DNA of 64,000 nt from Ceratothoa steindachneri (taxonomy: Eukaryota; Arthropoda; Malacostraca; Isopoda; Cymothoidae), in the NCBI GenBank assembly GCA_963969495.1, contig OZ018327.1:36895282-36959281 (forward strand), read 5' to 3'. Shown here piece by piece: positions 1 through 11,081 of this stretch. Made by a program: the position numbers and the translations under genes. The first letter of the stretch is position 1, and each line of letters begins with the position of its first letter. The notes under the pieces are model-generated. The model saw only the letters and a program-made list of their open reading frames with translations, did no database searches and had not been told where the DNA came from.

Positions 1-21
1 CCCAGCCTGCTGTATGGTAAG

Positions 22-602
22 GTGGGACTGTTCAGCCCCCAGTACACTGCCGAGAAGCTGGCTGAGGAATTTACTTCCTTGACTATGTTGGTGTCACCCT
101 CAAGGAGGTCCTGCCCCTACCACCACAGCAGATGGGTCCCCCTCATGTGTTTCACAAAGAAGAGGATTCCCCGGCTACCAACAATCACCATAGAAGGGCA
201 GCCATCACATAGTCTCTTAGGCCTAGTTTTTGACGGTCCTATCCTCACTTTCAAGCAGCACATCACACACCTCCGCACTGCCTGCCTCAAGCACATGGAT
301 ATCATGAAGCGGATCTTGGGGATCAGCTGGACAGGGATACACTTGGCATGCTATACAGAACCTTCATCCTCAGCAAATTACAATATAGGGCGGCCATTTA
401 TGGAATCGCTTCACCTACTAACCTAAAAAAGCTGGATGCTGTGCAGAACACCGCATTAAGAATAGCTCTTGGGGCATTCATATCCACACCTATCCCCTGC
501 CTCTGCATAGAAACCAGACTCCTGCCAGGTGAAAATGTGCAACACAGTCTACAAGGCATCCACAGCTCCACCCAGCCACCACAATACTCAACGATGCCCT
601 GA
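22..602 (+). pseudogene. LINE (I-group) ORF2 fragment: end of reverse transcriptase
   Basis: Two overlapping frames (22-426, then 348-602) read as the end of a non-LTR reverse transcriptase and its thumb. The pattern F-T-K-K-R, then G-L-V-F-D with a helix of regularly spaced charged residues, then Y-R-T-F-I-L-S-K-L-Q-Y, is the usual order after the catalytic palm in I/Jockey/R1-type LINEs. The frame changes near 330-350, so it is a pseudogene. The catalytic palm is not in the window; the element may run off the left edge. It leads directly into an RNase H domain on the same strand, which supports the I-group assignment. The exact clade is not decided. Confidence 0.7.
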
Positions 603-845
603 TGTCTCCAGGAGTTGGCCCCATCAAGAACCTCCCCCTGATAGAAAACACACTCTCAGTCCTTGAAGATGCCTCACTCCCTCTGCCCCACATACCAGGC
701 CCAAACTCAGCTGTCTCACCAATTCTAGTACAGTATGATCTTGCATCCTAAATCTCCCTCCACCAAGACAAGTTCCATAAGGTAATGGACCCACTCCTAA
801 CTCTTCCTCAACAAGCACAATGAGCTGTACTCCTCACACACTCCA

Positions 846-1742
846 GTTTTTACAGATGGATCCCACTCACCAGAAAAGGGCATTTCATCATCAGCAGTCT
901 ACTTCCCCATCTCCAAACTTTGCAGAACCTGGCGGCTACCACCCAGCCACTCTAACATAGCCATGGAACTCCATGCCATCCTGTGTGCCCTGGACAACAA
1001 CAACCTTATAACATCTGACAAGGTGGTGATCTACACTGACTCCCAAACTAGTATGGCACTAATTACCAATAGGCTCACCCACACCTACAACACCCTGGTG
1101 CACAAACTACAGGAGTGACTGCACTACCTCACAACAGGAGGGCGGCAGATCACACTGCAGTGGGTTCTGTCACATGTTGGAATTCAAGGAAATGAAATTG
1201 CTGATCAAACCACAAAGGAGGCAGTGCCAGACACAGAGGAACCTCTCCAACTTGATACCATGATGCCAAAACCCTTACCAGGAAAGAGATTAAGAAGAAG
1301 TGGGACAGCGAACTTAGACTTATGCTACAAGAAACCAGCCTTTGCCAAATCTGCAGCGACACGTCCCCTGCACCGTCGCCTGGGAGTGGCCCTATTTCAC
1401 CTGAGGACTGGACACTGTGGCCTGAACAGGCACATGTATAAACTTCGCCTGATGGACTCCTCATACTGCAGGTGGTGCCAGAATCAGGAGGAGAGAGTGG
1501 AACACTTCCTGCTACACTGCCATCACTTCCACAGCCTCCGTACCACACTGAGGGCCCTCCTATCAAGCCTGGGAGTCCGTCAGCTAACCCTGGCAATCCT
1601 GCTTTACCTTGATGATGGTCTTCCCCCTTATCAGTCTCTGCTGCATCTTCCAAACAGGATAACAGAATGGATTACAAGTAATTTAACCATAGGTTGGCGA
1701 ATTTCAGATGCAGATAGATCACCAATAACAAGATGGAACTAA
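846..1742 (+). pseudogene. LINE (I-group) ORF2 fragment: RNase H and C-terminal zinc-finger region
   Basis: One reading frame runs from 846 to 1742 with a single in-frame TGA at 1116-1118. The first half is an RNase H domain. Its acidic residues sit in T-D-G-S (about 852), M-E-L-H-A (about 963) and Y-T-D-S-Q (about 1032), followed by S-H-V-G-I-x-G-N-E-I-A-D (about 1168-1205). The second half has the cysteine/histidine cluster C-R-W-C...H-F-L-L-H-C (about 1468-1520) typical of the C-terminus of RNase-H-bearing LINEs. An A-rich run at 1741-1756 probably marks the 3' end. Together with the RT remnant to the left it forms one degenerate element. Confidence 0.8.
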
Positions 1743-1796
1743 CAAAACTAAAAAAGTAATGGACCCACTCGTTCTCAATCTTGCTGCCCTTTCCAG

Positions 1797-2190
1797 TCAG
1801 TCAACCTGCTGGTCAGTCACACTAATCTTTTCATTCTTCATCTCATCACCTTCCTTCGGGCTTAGCCACACCCCTAGATATTTGTACGCATCTGTCTGTG
1901 TCACCACATTCACTTCCAGTCTCCATGTCCTGTTCCTCTCATCCTTTGCCCTATTCACAATCATTACTTTGCTCTTTTCATTGCTAAACTTCACTCCAAA
2001 ATCCCCTCCGTATACACTAGCAACATCTAGTATACTCTGGAGTTCCTCCACTGTTTCACTCATAATTATTACATCGTCTGCATAACAGCACTATGCATAT
2101 CTTGTCATCCCCAACCCTCACTCCAGCATTCATCCATCTGACTCTCCCAGCTAATTCTTCTGTGAAATAGGGTTGGAGATAGAATACATG
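1797..2190 (-). pseudogene. Reverse transcriptase palm fragment (LINE), minus strand
   Basis: Read on the minus strand, this contains L-S-P-T-L-F (about 2180), then E-E-L-A-G-R-V-R-W-M-N-A-G-V-R-V-G, then the active-site box Y-A-D-D-V-I-I-M (about 2050-2080), then a clean 88-residue frame (2063-1797) ending in the Y-K-Y-L-G-V-W-L thumb motif. A frameshift lies just before Y-A-D-D. The order of motifs is that of a non-LTR reverse transcriptase. Both ends are truncated. It lies opposite in strand to the I-group fragment beside it and is a separate insertion. Confidence 0.75.
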
Positions 2191-2550
2191 ATAAACATAT
2201 AGATTGGAGGCTCAGCCGAAAAAGTGGAGTTTTGTTTGTTTATATTTCGTTCACCCCTGCCTGAATATTCATGCACTCAACAAAAAGTAGTTCCTTTAAA
2301 CGATCTAGCTAAGTATATTTAAATGTATAAAAGAGGTAATAGAAATAGTAAAATGGAGACAAATATATTGACAAATAAAAATACTTCAAATGAGGATAAT
2401 AAAAAGATATTAAGTGAAAAACAAAATAAAAATTCAATTCAGTCATTTCTGACTTCAGACCCTACCCCCAACCCCATTATAATTCGTAAAATGATTAAAG
2501 GCGCAGAAATGATTTGGTTAAATCATTCACTTCTGTAAACGCTAGAACAT
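2191..2550. other. Non-coding, AT-rich interval
   Basis: No coding signal is convincing here. The 71-codon frame at 2323-2538 is lysine/asparagine-rich and has no recognisable motif. Parts of it recur in the hairpin-repeat regions further on (for example in 23030-23070 and 23440-23520, the latter inverted), so it belongs to the flanking repeat family and not to a gene. Confidence 0.5.
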
Positions 2551-2554
2551 TATT

Positions 2555-2765
2555 CTATAAACAATTGGGATTATATACTGGGGGGCTATGCCCCCCAGAC
2601 CCCCACCAATTGATTGAAATTCAGGAAAATTGTAGGGTGGTCCCCCCATTGTGTTTACTCCCACACAAGCTGTCGCCTTAAATTTACTCCAAAAACGTGA
2701 AACATATTGGAACACAGACGAAATAATACGTCCCATCAGTTGAGCCACCAATCTACATATTTACC
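2555..2765. repeat. GC-hairpin repeat, copy 1
   Basis: A block with the core tatactggggggctatgccc (2574 onward) closing as a 7-8 bp G/C stem-loop, followed by a C-run, 'attgaaattcagg', a 'ccacacaagc' segment, 'aacacagacgaaataatacg' and 'aatctacatatttacc'. The same ordered set recurs near 3000, 3750, 23200, 24400, 24740 and 30160, sometimes inverted. No coding capacity. It looks like part of a non-autonomous DNA element. Confidence 0.65.
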
Positions 2766-2924
2766 AAATACATCCTCGCCTGACTCCTTTCTCGCTTTTG
2801 ACCCACTCGGTTTCTACGTCTCCTAGTCTATAAATTGCTCTTGTATCCTCATACATACTTCCAAGCAGCCCCAAATAACAACAACAACAACAACAAAACA
2901 AATATGCCATGATTGGCCACATCA

Positions 2925-3135
2925 AAAAGGTAAATATGTAGATTAGCGACTCGAACGATGGGCCGTATTATTTCATCTGCGATGATCCTGAGTTTCATTA
3001 AATTGGGGGGGTCTGGGGGGCGTGCCCCCACCCCTCCAGTATATAATCCTAATTGTTTATAGACTAATGTCCTAATGTTTACAGAGATGAATGATTTGGT
3101 AATACTTCAGTTTAGGGGCACACGATAGGGGGCGC
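2925..3135. repeat. GC-hairpin repeat, copy 2 (inverted relative to copy 1)
   Basis: Contains 'aaatatgtagattagcgac', 'gggccgtattatttcatc', 'gatgatcctgagtttcatta', a G-run hairpin at 3005-3035 and 'tatataatcctaattgttta', in the opposite order and strand to copy 1. It ends in 'gtaatacttcagtttagggg' and 'gggggcgctgtttctgggct', both of which recur inverted at 22945-22985. Confidence 0.65.
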
Positions 3136-3639
3136 TGTTTCTGGGCTACAATTTTGGGCTATAATCTAAGCCTTATGGCATCAGACGGTAGCTTTAAAGT
3201 GGGCTAATCACAGCCTTGTATTTGTTTTGTTTTTTTCCTTTCTTATTTATTATTTAGTAAATGCCTGCACTTCTACTTATATTATTTAGTAATGCATTGA
3301 TTTTTATATAATTACTAATGCATTAAACTTTGCATGTTTCGTTTAATTATTTTTGTGAAATTAAACCATTAATTTCACACACAAGCAACCCTTAATTCAA
3401 CCTTATTTCTAACATTAGCAACCCTGAAACTGAGCAGTTAAAAGAGTGTGATTCCTGTGAATACATTTTGTTCGACCTCAATACTACTTATGTTAATTCC
3501 TCGGTCAATTTAATAGACTTTTCTATAGATTGTGGTCTCATTTAAAAGAAGCGTGGCTCAATTATAATAGTGAAAGTTGGAGATAGGGTAAACCTTAAAA
3601 TCTGCGTCACACGATCGCCTCTGCTGTTCCCTGGTCCTG

Positions 3640-3835
3640 GCCGCAAATATTTTGGCCATGTTCCAATATGTTTCACCTTTTTTTACTAATTTTGAGTCAC
3701 AGCTCATGAAGGGAATCGCCTTGCGATGACCCTGAGATTTCAATCAATTGGAGGGGTCTGGGGGGCACAGCCCCCCAGTATATAATCATAATTGTTTATA
3801 GAATAATGTTCTCACATTTTTTTTTTTAATAAATC
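3640..3835. repeat. GC-hairpin repeat, copy 3
   Basis: Contains 'aatatgtttcacctttt', 'cgatgaccctgagatttcaa', the hairpin tggggggcacagccccccag (3758-3777) and 'tataatcataattgtttata'. Same order and orientation as copy 2. The stretch 3136-3639 between the copies holds no gene that I can identify. Confidence 0.65.
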
Positions 3836-4345
3836 GTTTCTGCGCATCTGAACGAAACATAAAAGCAACTTGGTCCAGATAGATTTCAGCTGAAATCTAA
3901 AAATGTTTTAATTTTTGGCGGCAATAGCCTAAATTAGGCAGTGTTATCATCTTTGTTATTTTGATAAATGTTACTATCAGCTCTGCACGTTTATCAAAAT
4001 AATAAAGACTATAGGCGATCACAGTGATCGGACATGCTAACGGCGAGCTCTCGTTTCACTAGCATTTTGGGGGGATAAATTTTTCATATTTTTGTCATTA
4101 TATTTTTTTGTTGTTTGGAAAGTTGTTCAAAAGGTGTATTTAGAAAGGATTATAATTGTTAACAAATACAGTTAAATAGATTCTAAACTTGGTATAAATT
4201 GTGGTTATTTTGTTTCTGTGAGAAAGTGACCTTTGTTTACTTCGGTGGCCATCTTGATTAGCAGGTTTTAAACTTGCGCGCACAAATTTGGGTCAAATTC
4301 TTGTTGTTCGTAAGTTTTTGTTTCTATTATTGTTCTTGTTTAAGT

Positions 4346-5370
4346 ATGGCTGACTGTTTGGATGTAGAGAGTATGCCTTTTTAAAGTAGTGTGTATGTAG
4401 TGTGCGATGTCTGTGGTGTAGAGAGGAGAGTGAATGTGTCAGTGCCATGTATGTGCTTTGACTGAGGAGGTGAGTCATTTACGTGCGGAATGCTTGAGAC
4501 TGAACGATTTAGTGTCTGAAGTGAGAAGAGATGCAAGTGTACGTTTGGAGAGTCAGATTAGGACCAGGAGGGAGGCAGTTAGGCCTAGAACAGTGACTGG
4601 AGAGAAAGCAGTAGGTGATGATGAGTAGTGGGTGAAAGTGAACAGAATAGATAAGTTAGGACAGGTTAAGTGTGTGAATGAAAGGGACATGGAACCTGTT
4701 AGGCTAACAAAAAAGATTTTATGCCCTGAGAGAGGAAGAATTTGAAAGAGATTTGTCTGGTGTGGCCGTGCCTGAAAGTAGAATAGGAGGTCGAGTGAGT
4801 GAGAGCAGGAGGGAGGGTAATACTAGGCCTAGAGAGAATAGGAGAATGACTGAGGTGATTGTGATGGGTGACTCTCAGATTAGGTATTTAGATAGGAAGT
4901 TGAGTGAAAGTAAATGGAAGGGAGTGAGAGTTTGTCTGCTGGGTGCTGGTGTAAGTGATGTGTGTGAGAGGTATGATAGCTGGGTGTCTGGGTGTGAGAG
5001 GGAAGCAGTTGTGATTACACATGTCAGAGTAAACAATGTAAAGAAGTTGGGTACTTGTGAGTTACGACAGCGGTATAAAAGGCTGATTGAAAGGATGTGT
5101 GAAAGTATAGTAAAAGGCGTTGTTTCAGGTGTGCTTCCGAGAATGGATGTGGGATGGAATGGTTGTCTCATGCAATGGGGTTGAATGAATATGTGAAAGG
5201 TTTGTGTCAGGTGTCAGGATTGGTGTTTGTAGATGTTTGGAGTGGGTTTTATGGGAATAAGGGTTTGTATGCGATGGATGGACTCCATCTGAGCCGAGAT
5301 GGGGTTGAGGTTTTTTAGAGGGAATTAGATAGTGTTATTAGGTCTTTAGAGGCGGGAAACTACGTTTTTA
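4346..5370 (+). pseudogene. CR1-A ORF1 (coiled-coil plus SGNH esterase-like)
   Basis: The start ATG at 4346 follows a 5' UTR conserved with CR1-C. The N-terminus has a short cysteine-rich segment (C-D-V-C-G-V-E) and a leucine-rich coiled-coil segment. The C-terminal part is an SGNH-hydrolase-like domain: V-M-G-D-S-Q-I-R (about 4862), a V-N-N-V-K block (about 5030) and M-D-G-L-H-L-S (about 5275-5295), which holds the Asp-x-x-His block. ORF1 esterases of this kind are known in CR1/L2-group LINEs. It is broken by an early in-frame TAA (near 4382) and several frameshifts, so it is not expected to make protein. Confidence 0.8.
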
Positions 5371-5389
5371 TAGTGGTCAGGGAAATTCA

Positions 5390-7133
5390 ATGGCTCAAAG
5401 TGAGGCAGGGAAAGGAAACAAACACAGATTTGTAGAAGGTAGGCAGGCTAATGCAAGTGTTTTAGGGTTAAATTACTTGAGTAGTGATAGTGGTCAGGAA
5501 AATACAAAAGTACAGGGTCAGGGAAGGAGAGAAAGGAGATGCAGAGGAGATAGGCCTTCAGGTGCTTCAGGGATAGGTGGGCTGAGTTGTCTTTACACAA
5601 ATGCTTGTAGTCTTAGAAATAAGAGGGATGAATTATTTAGTTATATCATCCATGAAGATATATATATGGGTTAATGAAAATATATTTAATGATAATGTGA
5701 GTGAATTTGAACTAAAGGGTTATATTATGTACATTAGTCAAAAGAGTTATAGGACTGGTAGTGGGTTGATTATTTATATCAGAAATAGCATTTCTTCAAA
5801 TCTAAATAACTCTATAAAGCAAGGAGAAGGTGAATCATTATAGATAGACCACCAGGACAGACTGATTGTATCGATGAGTTAATGATTAGGAAAATAAGTA
5901 AAGGATGCAAAGAAGATAGTTATTCTTGGTGACTTTAATTTAACTTCTGTAGACTGGGAAAATATGTTAGGAAGAGATAGAGCAAGTTGTAAGTTTATGG
6001 AGTGTTTTGAGGATAACTTTTTGACCCAATTTGTTAATAAGCCAACAAGGGGTGCCAATATATTAGATTTAATTTTTTGAAATAATGATCACTTGGTTCA
6101 AGGATTGAGTGTAGGGGAATCATTGGGAAACAGTGATCATCAGATGGTTCGGTTTAATTTGCAAATAGTTAAGGGTAGAACAATGACAAACTCCACAAAA
6201 ATTCAAAATTTTTATAGGGGAGATTATGATAAATTATGCAACATGCTAAATCAGATTAGGTGGGATATAGAATTCCATGGAAAGAATACTTATGAGATGT
6301 GGGATATTTTTAAGACTATATTAAACATGGTTCAGGAACAGTGCATTCCAATGAAGTCTATTAGGAAGAAATGTAGGAAACCATTATGGTGGAATCAAGA
6401 GATAGCTAATAAAGTTTCAGAGAAAAAAAGGGCATACTAGAGATTAGAAAGTGAGAGTAGTTTAGATAATTTAAACCATTATAGGTCAACCAGAAATGAA
6501 CTAAATATGATTATTAAGAAGACCAAAAGGATAGCAGAAATTAATTTAGCTAAAAATAATAAAAAAAGATTAAAAAAAATTCTTTAGCTATTATAAAATC
6601 AATAATAAATCTAACAGTGATAAAATAGGGCCTATTAAATATGAAGGGGTTTTGAAAGAATCTGATGAGGAAATAGTAGAGATCCTTAATGATCATTTTG
6701 CTTCAGTATTCACAGAAGAGAAACCAGTTAGATTAATTGATGATAATTCTAGGTCAAGGGAAGTAGTGATAAATTCTCTTAATGTAGACAGAGAAGAAAT
6801 TAAAGGGCTTATAATGGAGTTAAATACTAGTAAGGCATCTGGCCCTGACAACATTCATTCTAGGATACTCAAAGAAGGTGTAGAAAGTATTGCGGTAGCT
6901 CTTGAGAAGATATTTATTAGATCATTAGAGTCTGGAGAAATACCAAATGATTGGAAATTGGAAAATGTGGTGCCAATTTTTAAAAAGGGAAGCAAAGAGG
7001 ACCCAAATAACTTTAGACCGGTAAGCTTAACTTCTATAGTTTGTAAAATTCTTGAAAAGATGGTTAAGAAGGGAATTTCTGATCATCTAGAGAGTAGCAG
7101 GTTAATTAATGATGCTCAGCATGGTTTTAGAAA
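5390..7133 (+). pseudogene. CR1-A ORF2, first part (endonuclease and start of reverse transcriptase)
   Basis: Begins with M-A-Q-S-E-A-G-K-G-N-K, matching CR1-C ORF2. The endonuclease shows Y-T-N-A-C-S-L-R-N-K, G-D-F-N (about 5930) and N-S-D-H-Q-M-V (about 6130). The RT N-terminal blocks follow: K-A-S-G-P-D-N-I (about 6833), P-I-F-K-K-G-S-K (about 6973) and F-R-P-V-S-L-T-S (about 7012). Compared with CR1-C there is a deletion of some 60-70 bp near 5845 and many frameshifts and stops. The frame is cut at 7133 by the I-group LINE insertion. Confidence 0.85.
7119..7133. repeat. Left target-site duplication of the I-group LINE
   Basis: gcatggttttagaaa here and again at 13752-13766. This is CR1 sequence (Q-H/R-G-F-R-K in RT), duplicated on insertion. 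The match is 15/15. Confidence 0.9.
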
Positions 7134-7172
7134 TTTTTATTTTTTTTAATTAAAGGGCTATCTGGCGACTGC

Positions 7173-7190
7173 CGACTTATGCATAAGTCG
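7173..7190. repeat. 18-bp perfect palindrome in the LINE 3' UTR
   Basis: cgacttatgcataagtcg reads the same on both strands and lies about 25 bp inside the A-rich tail. 3'-terminal stem-loops in LINEs can be RT recognition sites. That role is an inference here. Confidence 0.7.
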
Positions 7191-7353
7191 CCGTAAACAA
7201 ACAGCCTAGTTCTAGGCTACTTTAAAAAATTAAACAAGAAACAACGATAAAAAGAAATAACAATAACAAAACAATAACAAAAACAACAATTAAACCTGGT
7301 TAAATGAAAGGGAGAAGGCCGGCCTCCCCCCCAAAAGTCAACAAGTCCACCAG

Positions 7354-10300
7354 TCAAAGTGCATGCACTCGTCCCGAGTACAAGGGACAGGCGGTAGCGA
7401 CCCCGCCCATCCCGGTACCGGGACAGGTATCGTGCGCGAAGATCGCCCAGACTGGGACATTAAACAAGAATGTGCCGAACAGTCTAGGGGTCAAAGCAGT
7501 CGTTGCAATAGGGCGCTCCATCAAATGGCGGTGCGTCCCGCGAGTGTGCTCGATTCGGAGACGACAGAAAGCAACCTGAAGCAGCCGCGGCATTGGGGGA
7601 TAGGTCCATGGGAACAGTCGCGGCGCAATGGCACGCAACTTTAAGTTCCCTTCGACCGTCTCACATCTTCTTTGCCAAGCAGTCCGAAGAGCTGCCTGTA
7701 TTCCTGCCATGTAGTCAGTGTGAGGAAGAGCGAAACGCTGGTCTGGTCGCAGAGTCCTCGCGCACTCTTTGGCGCGCTCATTCCCCGCAAGTCCTACATG
7801 TCCAGGAACCCAGCAGAAGATAATCTCGATATCTGCCCGGCTCGCCAAAACTGTGGCATCACAGATTTTGCGAACCACGGGATGCGGAGATTCCAATGCC
7901 CCGAGAGCACTCAGGGCGCTTTGTGAGTTGCTATAGATCCCAATCCGGTCTCCGAACCGGGCACGTCGCGTAATCTCCCGTACCGAGTGGTGTATTGCCA
8001 CCAGCTCGGCCGTGAAGACAGACGCAGCGCCTGGTAGAGCCCCGCTGACTTCAAACAGAGGGGATACGGCGTGGAAGCCGACCCCCTCTTAGGACTTGGA
8101 GCCATCCGTATACACTGGCACGGTACCAGCGTGACACGATGTGTGCTCCAAAAAGGTCGAACGCAATACTCCCGGCACAGTACAAGCTTTGGGGGCAGAG
8201 GCGTGGCGACAAATAGCCAAATGTGGTACCCTCCAGGGTGGCGTCCTGGGCAGAACCAGGGGCGCCACCGGCCCGAGAGCTATATCTACCTCTCGAAGGA
8301 GTTTCCTGGCCCTAAACCCAAAGGGCTTAGGGTATGACTGGCGTCTCTCGGCGGCATAGGCACCATCGAGATCAGCTGCGGATGCAGTGAGAGCTGGTGG
8401 CGACTGAGGGAGGCGCCGGGCTCGCGCGTACAGGCGAGTGATGCACTGCACGCGGCGCATCTCCCCAGCAGCGACCAACAGACTCTCAATGGGGAAAGTG
8501 CGGAAGGCACCGGTCGCAAGGCGAAGGCCGGTGTGGTGGATCGAATCCACCTTCCGCAATAAACGCTCGGCTGCGGATGCATAAAACTCGCATCCGTAGT
8601 CGAGCTTCGAGCGAACAAAGGATCGATAAAAAAGTAAGGCAGTAGCCCTATCAGCGCCCCAAGCGCTGAACGTCACGGAACGGAGAATATCCATGGCGCG
8701 GGTACAAGAGACCCTAAGGCTGCGAATATGAGCCTCCCAGGTGAGGCGTCGGTCGAATACAAGACCAAGGAAACGGTGCGACTCAACCACATCCAGGCGC
8801 ACCCCATTAAGGAACAAATCTGGGTCGGGGTGAAGCCGTGGATGGCGGCAGAAGTGCACCACCTTAGTCTTAGCCAAAGAAAACCGAAACCTGTGCGCCT
8901 CGGCATAGCGAGAGACGCGGTTCAATGCCTGTTGGAGTCGACGCTCCAGTTGGCATCTGGGCCGCGCCAAAAGAGATCGAAAGGTCGTCCACGTAGAGCG
9001 TAGCGAGAACATCTTCCGGCAGCACCGAGGTGATGCCGTTGATGCTCAGGGCAAAGAGTGTGACACTGAGGACACTTCCCTGCGGGACACCCTCTTCCTG
9101 CTCCTTTGGGACGGAGAGGGCTCCCCCCACCTGTACGCGGAATCGACGATCTCGCAAAAATTCAGATATAAACATTGGGAGGCGTCCCCTCGCCCCCATC
9201 GTGGGAGAGTGGAACTTACGGAAGCCGCACTGTGCAGAAGACAGATGGCCTCCGCTGTCCAGGAAATAGGCTAATCTAACATTTACCAATTTCTCCATCA
9301 ACTTGCACACGCAAGAGGTTAGAGAGATTGGGCGGAAACCGGTCGGAGTAGAGTGATCTCTCCCCGGCTTGCGAAAGGCGAGCACAGTAGCGATTCGCCA
9401 GGAGTCTGGGAGAAGACCTTCCACCCAGATCCTGTTGAACAAATCTAACAGAAAGGCCATGCCTCGCTCACCCAGGTGTCGAAGCATGGCGTACGGGACA
9501 TCGTCCGGACCATGGGCGGTGTCCGCGCACGAAGCGAGAGCGGAACGCAACTCACTCACAGTAAACTTGTCGTTGAAGGGTTCTCCGCCTCTGGAGGTAA
9601 AGTCCAGCCGGCAGCCTTCCGCGACATCACGACGTGCATTCCTGGCGGAGCAGCATCACGGCTAGAGAATGCGGAAAAAGCGGTCGTTAAGGATTCCGCC
9701 ACGGACGCGGGGTCCGAGATTGCGGTCCCATTCTCCTGGAGAACGGGAGGGGGGGTCCTGCGAGAACTTGCCCCGAATCCTTTTGACTCGCTTCTACACC
9801 TCAGCTAAAGGGGTCTTCCCGTTAAGTGAAGACACGTATGCCAACCAAGAAGAGCGGCGGGCGTGCTTCGAAATATACCGGAACCTAGCCCTAGCCCGAC
9901 GAAATTCACCGACAGTGAAATCATTCGGGCGGCGCTTATAGTGCATGTAGGCATAACGCTTCTGTTTGAGGGCCGTGTCACACTCGGCCGACCACCATGG
10001 AAGTGGTCGGCGTGCAAAACGGCCAGACGTCCTAGGAATAGTAGTCAGGCCCACGGCGATGAGGTTGCCGGAGAACTCAACGGCCTCATCTACCGACCTA
10101 AACTCCTCGACTGATATAGAGAATTCAGTCATTTCCTGAAATGCAGGCCACCGCGCCCGCGCCAAGCACCACCGAGGTGGTCTCTCAGGCGGCAGTTGCC
10201 CTGAAAATGATATTTGAATGGGAAAGTGATCACTACCATGGAGGTCATCGACCACCTCCCAATCAAAATCAGGCTGTGCATCCGAAGAGCACAAAGATAG

Positions 10301-10848
10301 GTCGAGGCAAGAAAATGAAGCGGTTCTCGGACAGTGATGCGTACTCATCCACGTTTAGGACACCCATCTCAAACTCTTCGATCAGATCGGCAAGGACTTG
10401 TCCCCTAGGATTTATGGAGTAATCTCCCCAGAGAGGATGCCTGTCCGTTCAGATCTCCAAGCAAGAGAAAGGGCCTCGGCAACCGTGCCACGACGCGGCG
10501 GAAGTCCCCCGCGTCGAAGTCAGCTGACGGTGGAATGTACGCAGAAATCAGAGTATACCTCCTATCCAGGTGCAGCTGCACAGCCACTGCCTGAAAGGAG
10601 GTATCTAAAGAGAAAGGAAGAACGGAGACATCATGCCGGGTGTAAACCTCACATCCCCCAGCCCGGCCATCCCGCGGTGGTGGGGTCGCAAGACCCTTAT
10701 ACCCCGGGAGGGCGGGCAAGGGACACGCGCCTAGCATGGTCTGCTGCAAAACGATAGCTAACGGGGAACGGGATGAGACGAGCCTCCGCAGCTCCTCCCA
10801 GTTGGCCCGGAGTCCACGGCAATTCCATTGAAGGAATATGACCTCCAA
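7354..10848 (-). pseudogene. I-group LINE ORF2 (endonuclease, RT, RNase H, zinc finger)
   Basis: Starts at 10848 with M-E-V-I-F-L-Q-W-N-C-R-G-L, the standard apurinic-type endonuclease start. G-D-L-N (about 10440) and G-S-D-H-F-P-I (about 10230) complete it. RT blocks follow: G-P-D-D-V-P (about 9500), F-R-P-I-S-L-T-S (about 9320), G-V-P-Q-G-S-V-L-S (about 9090) and Y-V-D-D (about 9000). RNase H has Y-T-D-G-S-K-S, F-T-A-E-L-V-A and P-G-H-V-G-L-A-G-N-E, but the central acidic block reads Y-S-N-S-Q where T-D-S-Q is usual. Defects: frameshifts near 10400 and near 8970, and an in-frame TAA at 8089-8091. Targeting and integration would be by target-primed reverse transcription. Confidence 0.9.
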
Positions 10849-11081
10849 GCCTAGCTCGGAGGAGACGCGGGTGTCCTACTCGAACTGAAGACCCTCACGG
10901 GAATAGCCGTACGCTTCCCGGGGGCAGAACCCCGGGCGCTGTTGGCCGGACAAAGCGCTGAAGGCGCTGACGCCTTCGAGGACTTATTGGGGGTGGTTGG
11001 GCTCGCCATGCGAGTCTTTTCCTCCCTCGGCCTCGAAACCTTAGGCGGGCGTTGCGCCTTCGGAGGCGGGGGGCCCTCTTT

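Larger units (their letters stand above)
4196..7133 (+). mobile_element. CR1-A, 5' part (CR1-group LINE, split)
   Basis: The 5' end is placed near 4196 because 'aaattgtggttattttgtt' is also the last sequence shared with the minus-strand copy CR1-C (ends near 19263). The segment carries the 5' UTR, ORF1 and the first part of ORF2. It stops at 7133 inside the RT domain, where an I-group LINE is inserted. CR1-A resumes at 13767-13918 and again at 21588-22850. On conceptual rejoining, sequence order is continuous at both gaps when compared with CR1-C. Confidence 0.85.

Noticed and set aside
784..1770. 15-bp direct repeat gtaatggacccactc at 784-798 and 1756-1770, as a possible target duplication
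   Set aside because: It lies inside the LINE coding region on the left and just past its 3' end on the right, with continuous RNase H coding between. A local copy event is possible, but it does not bound an element.
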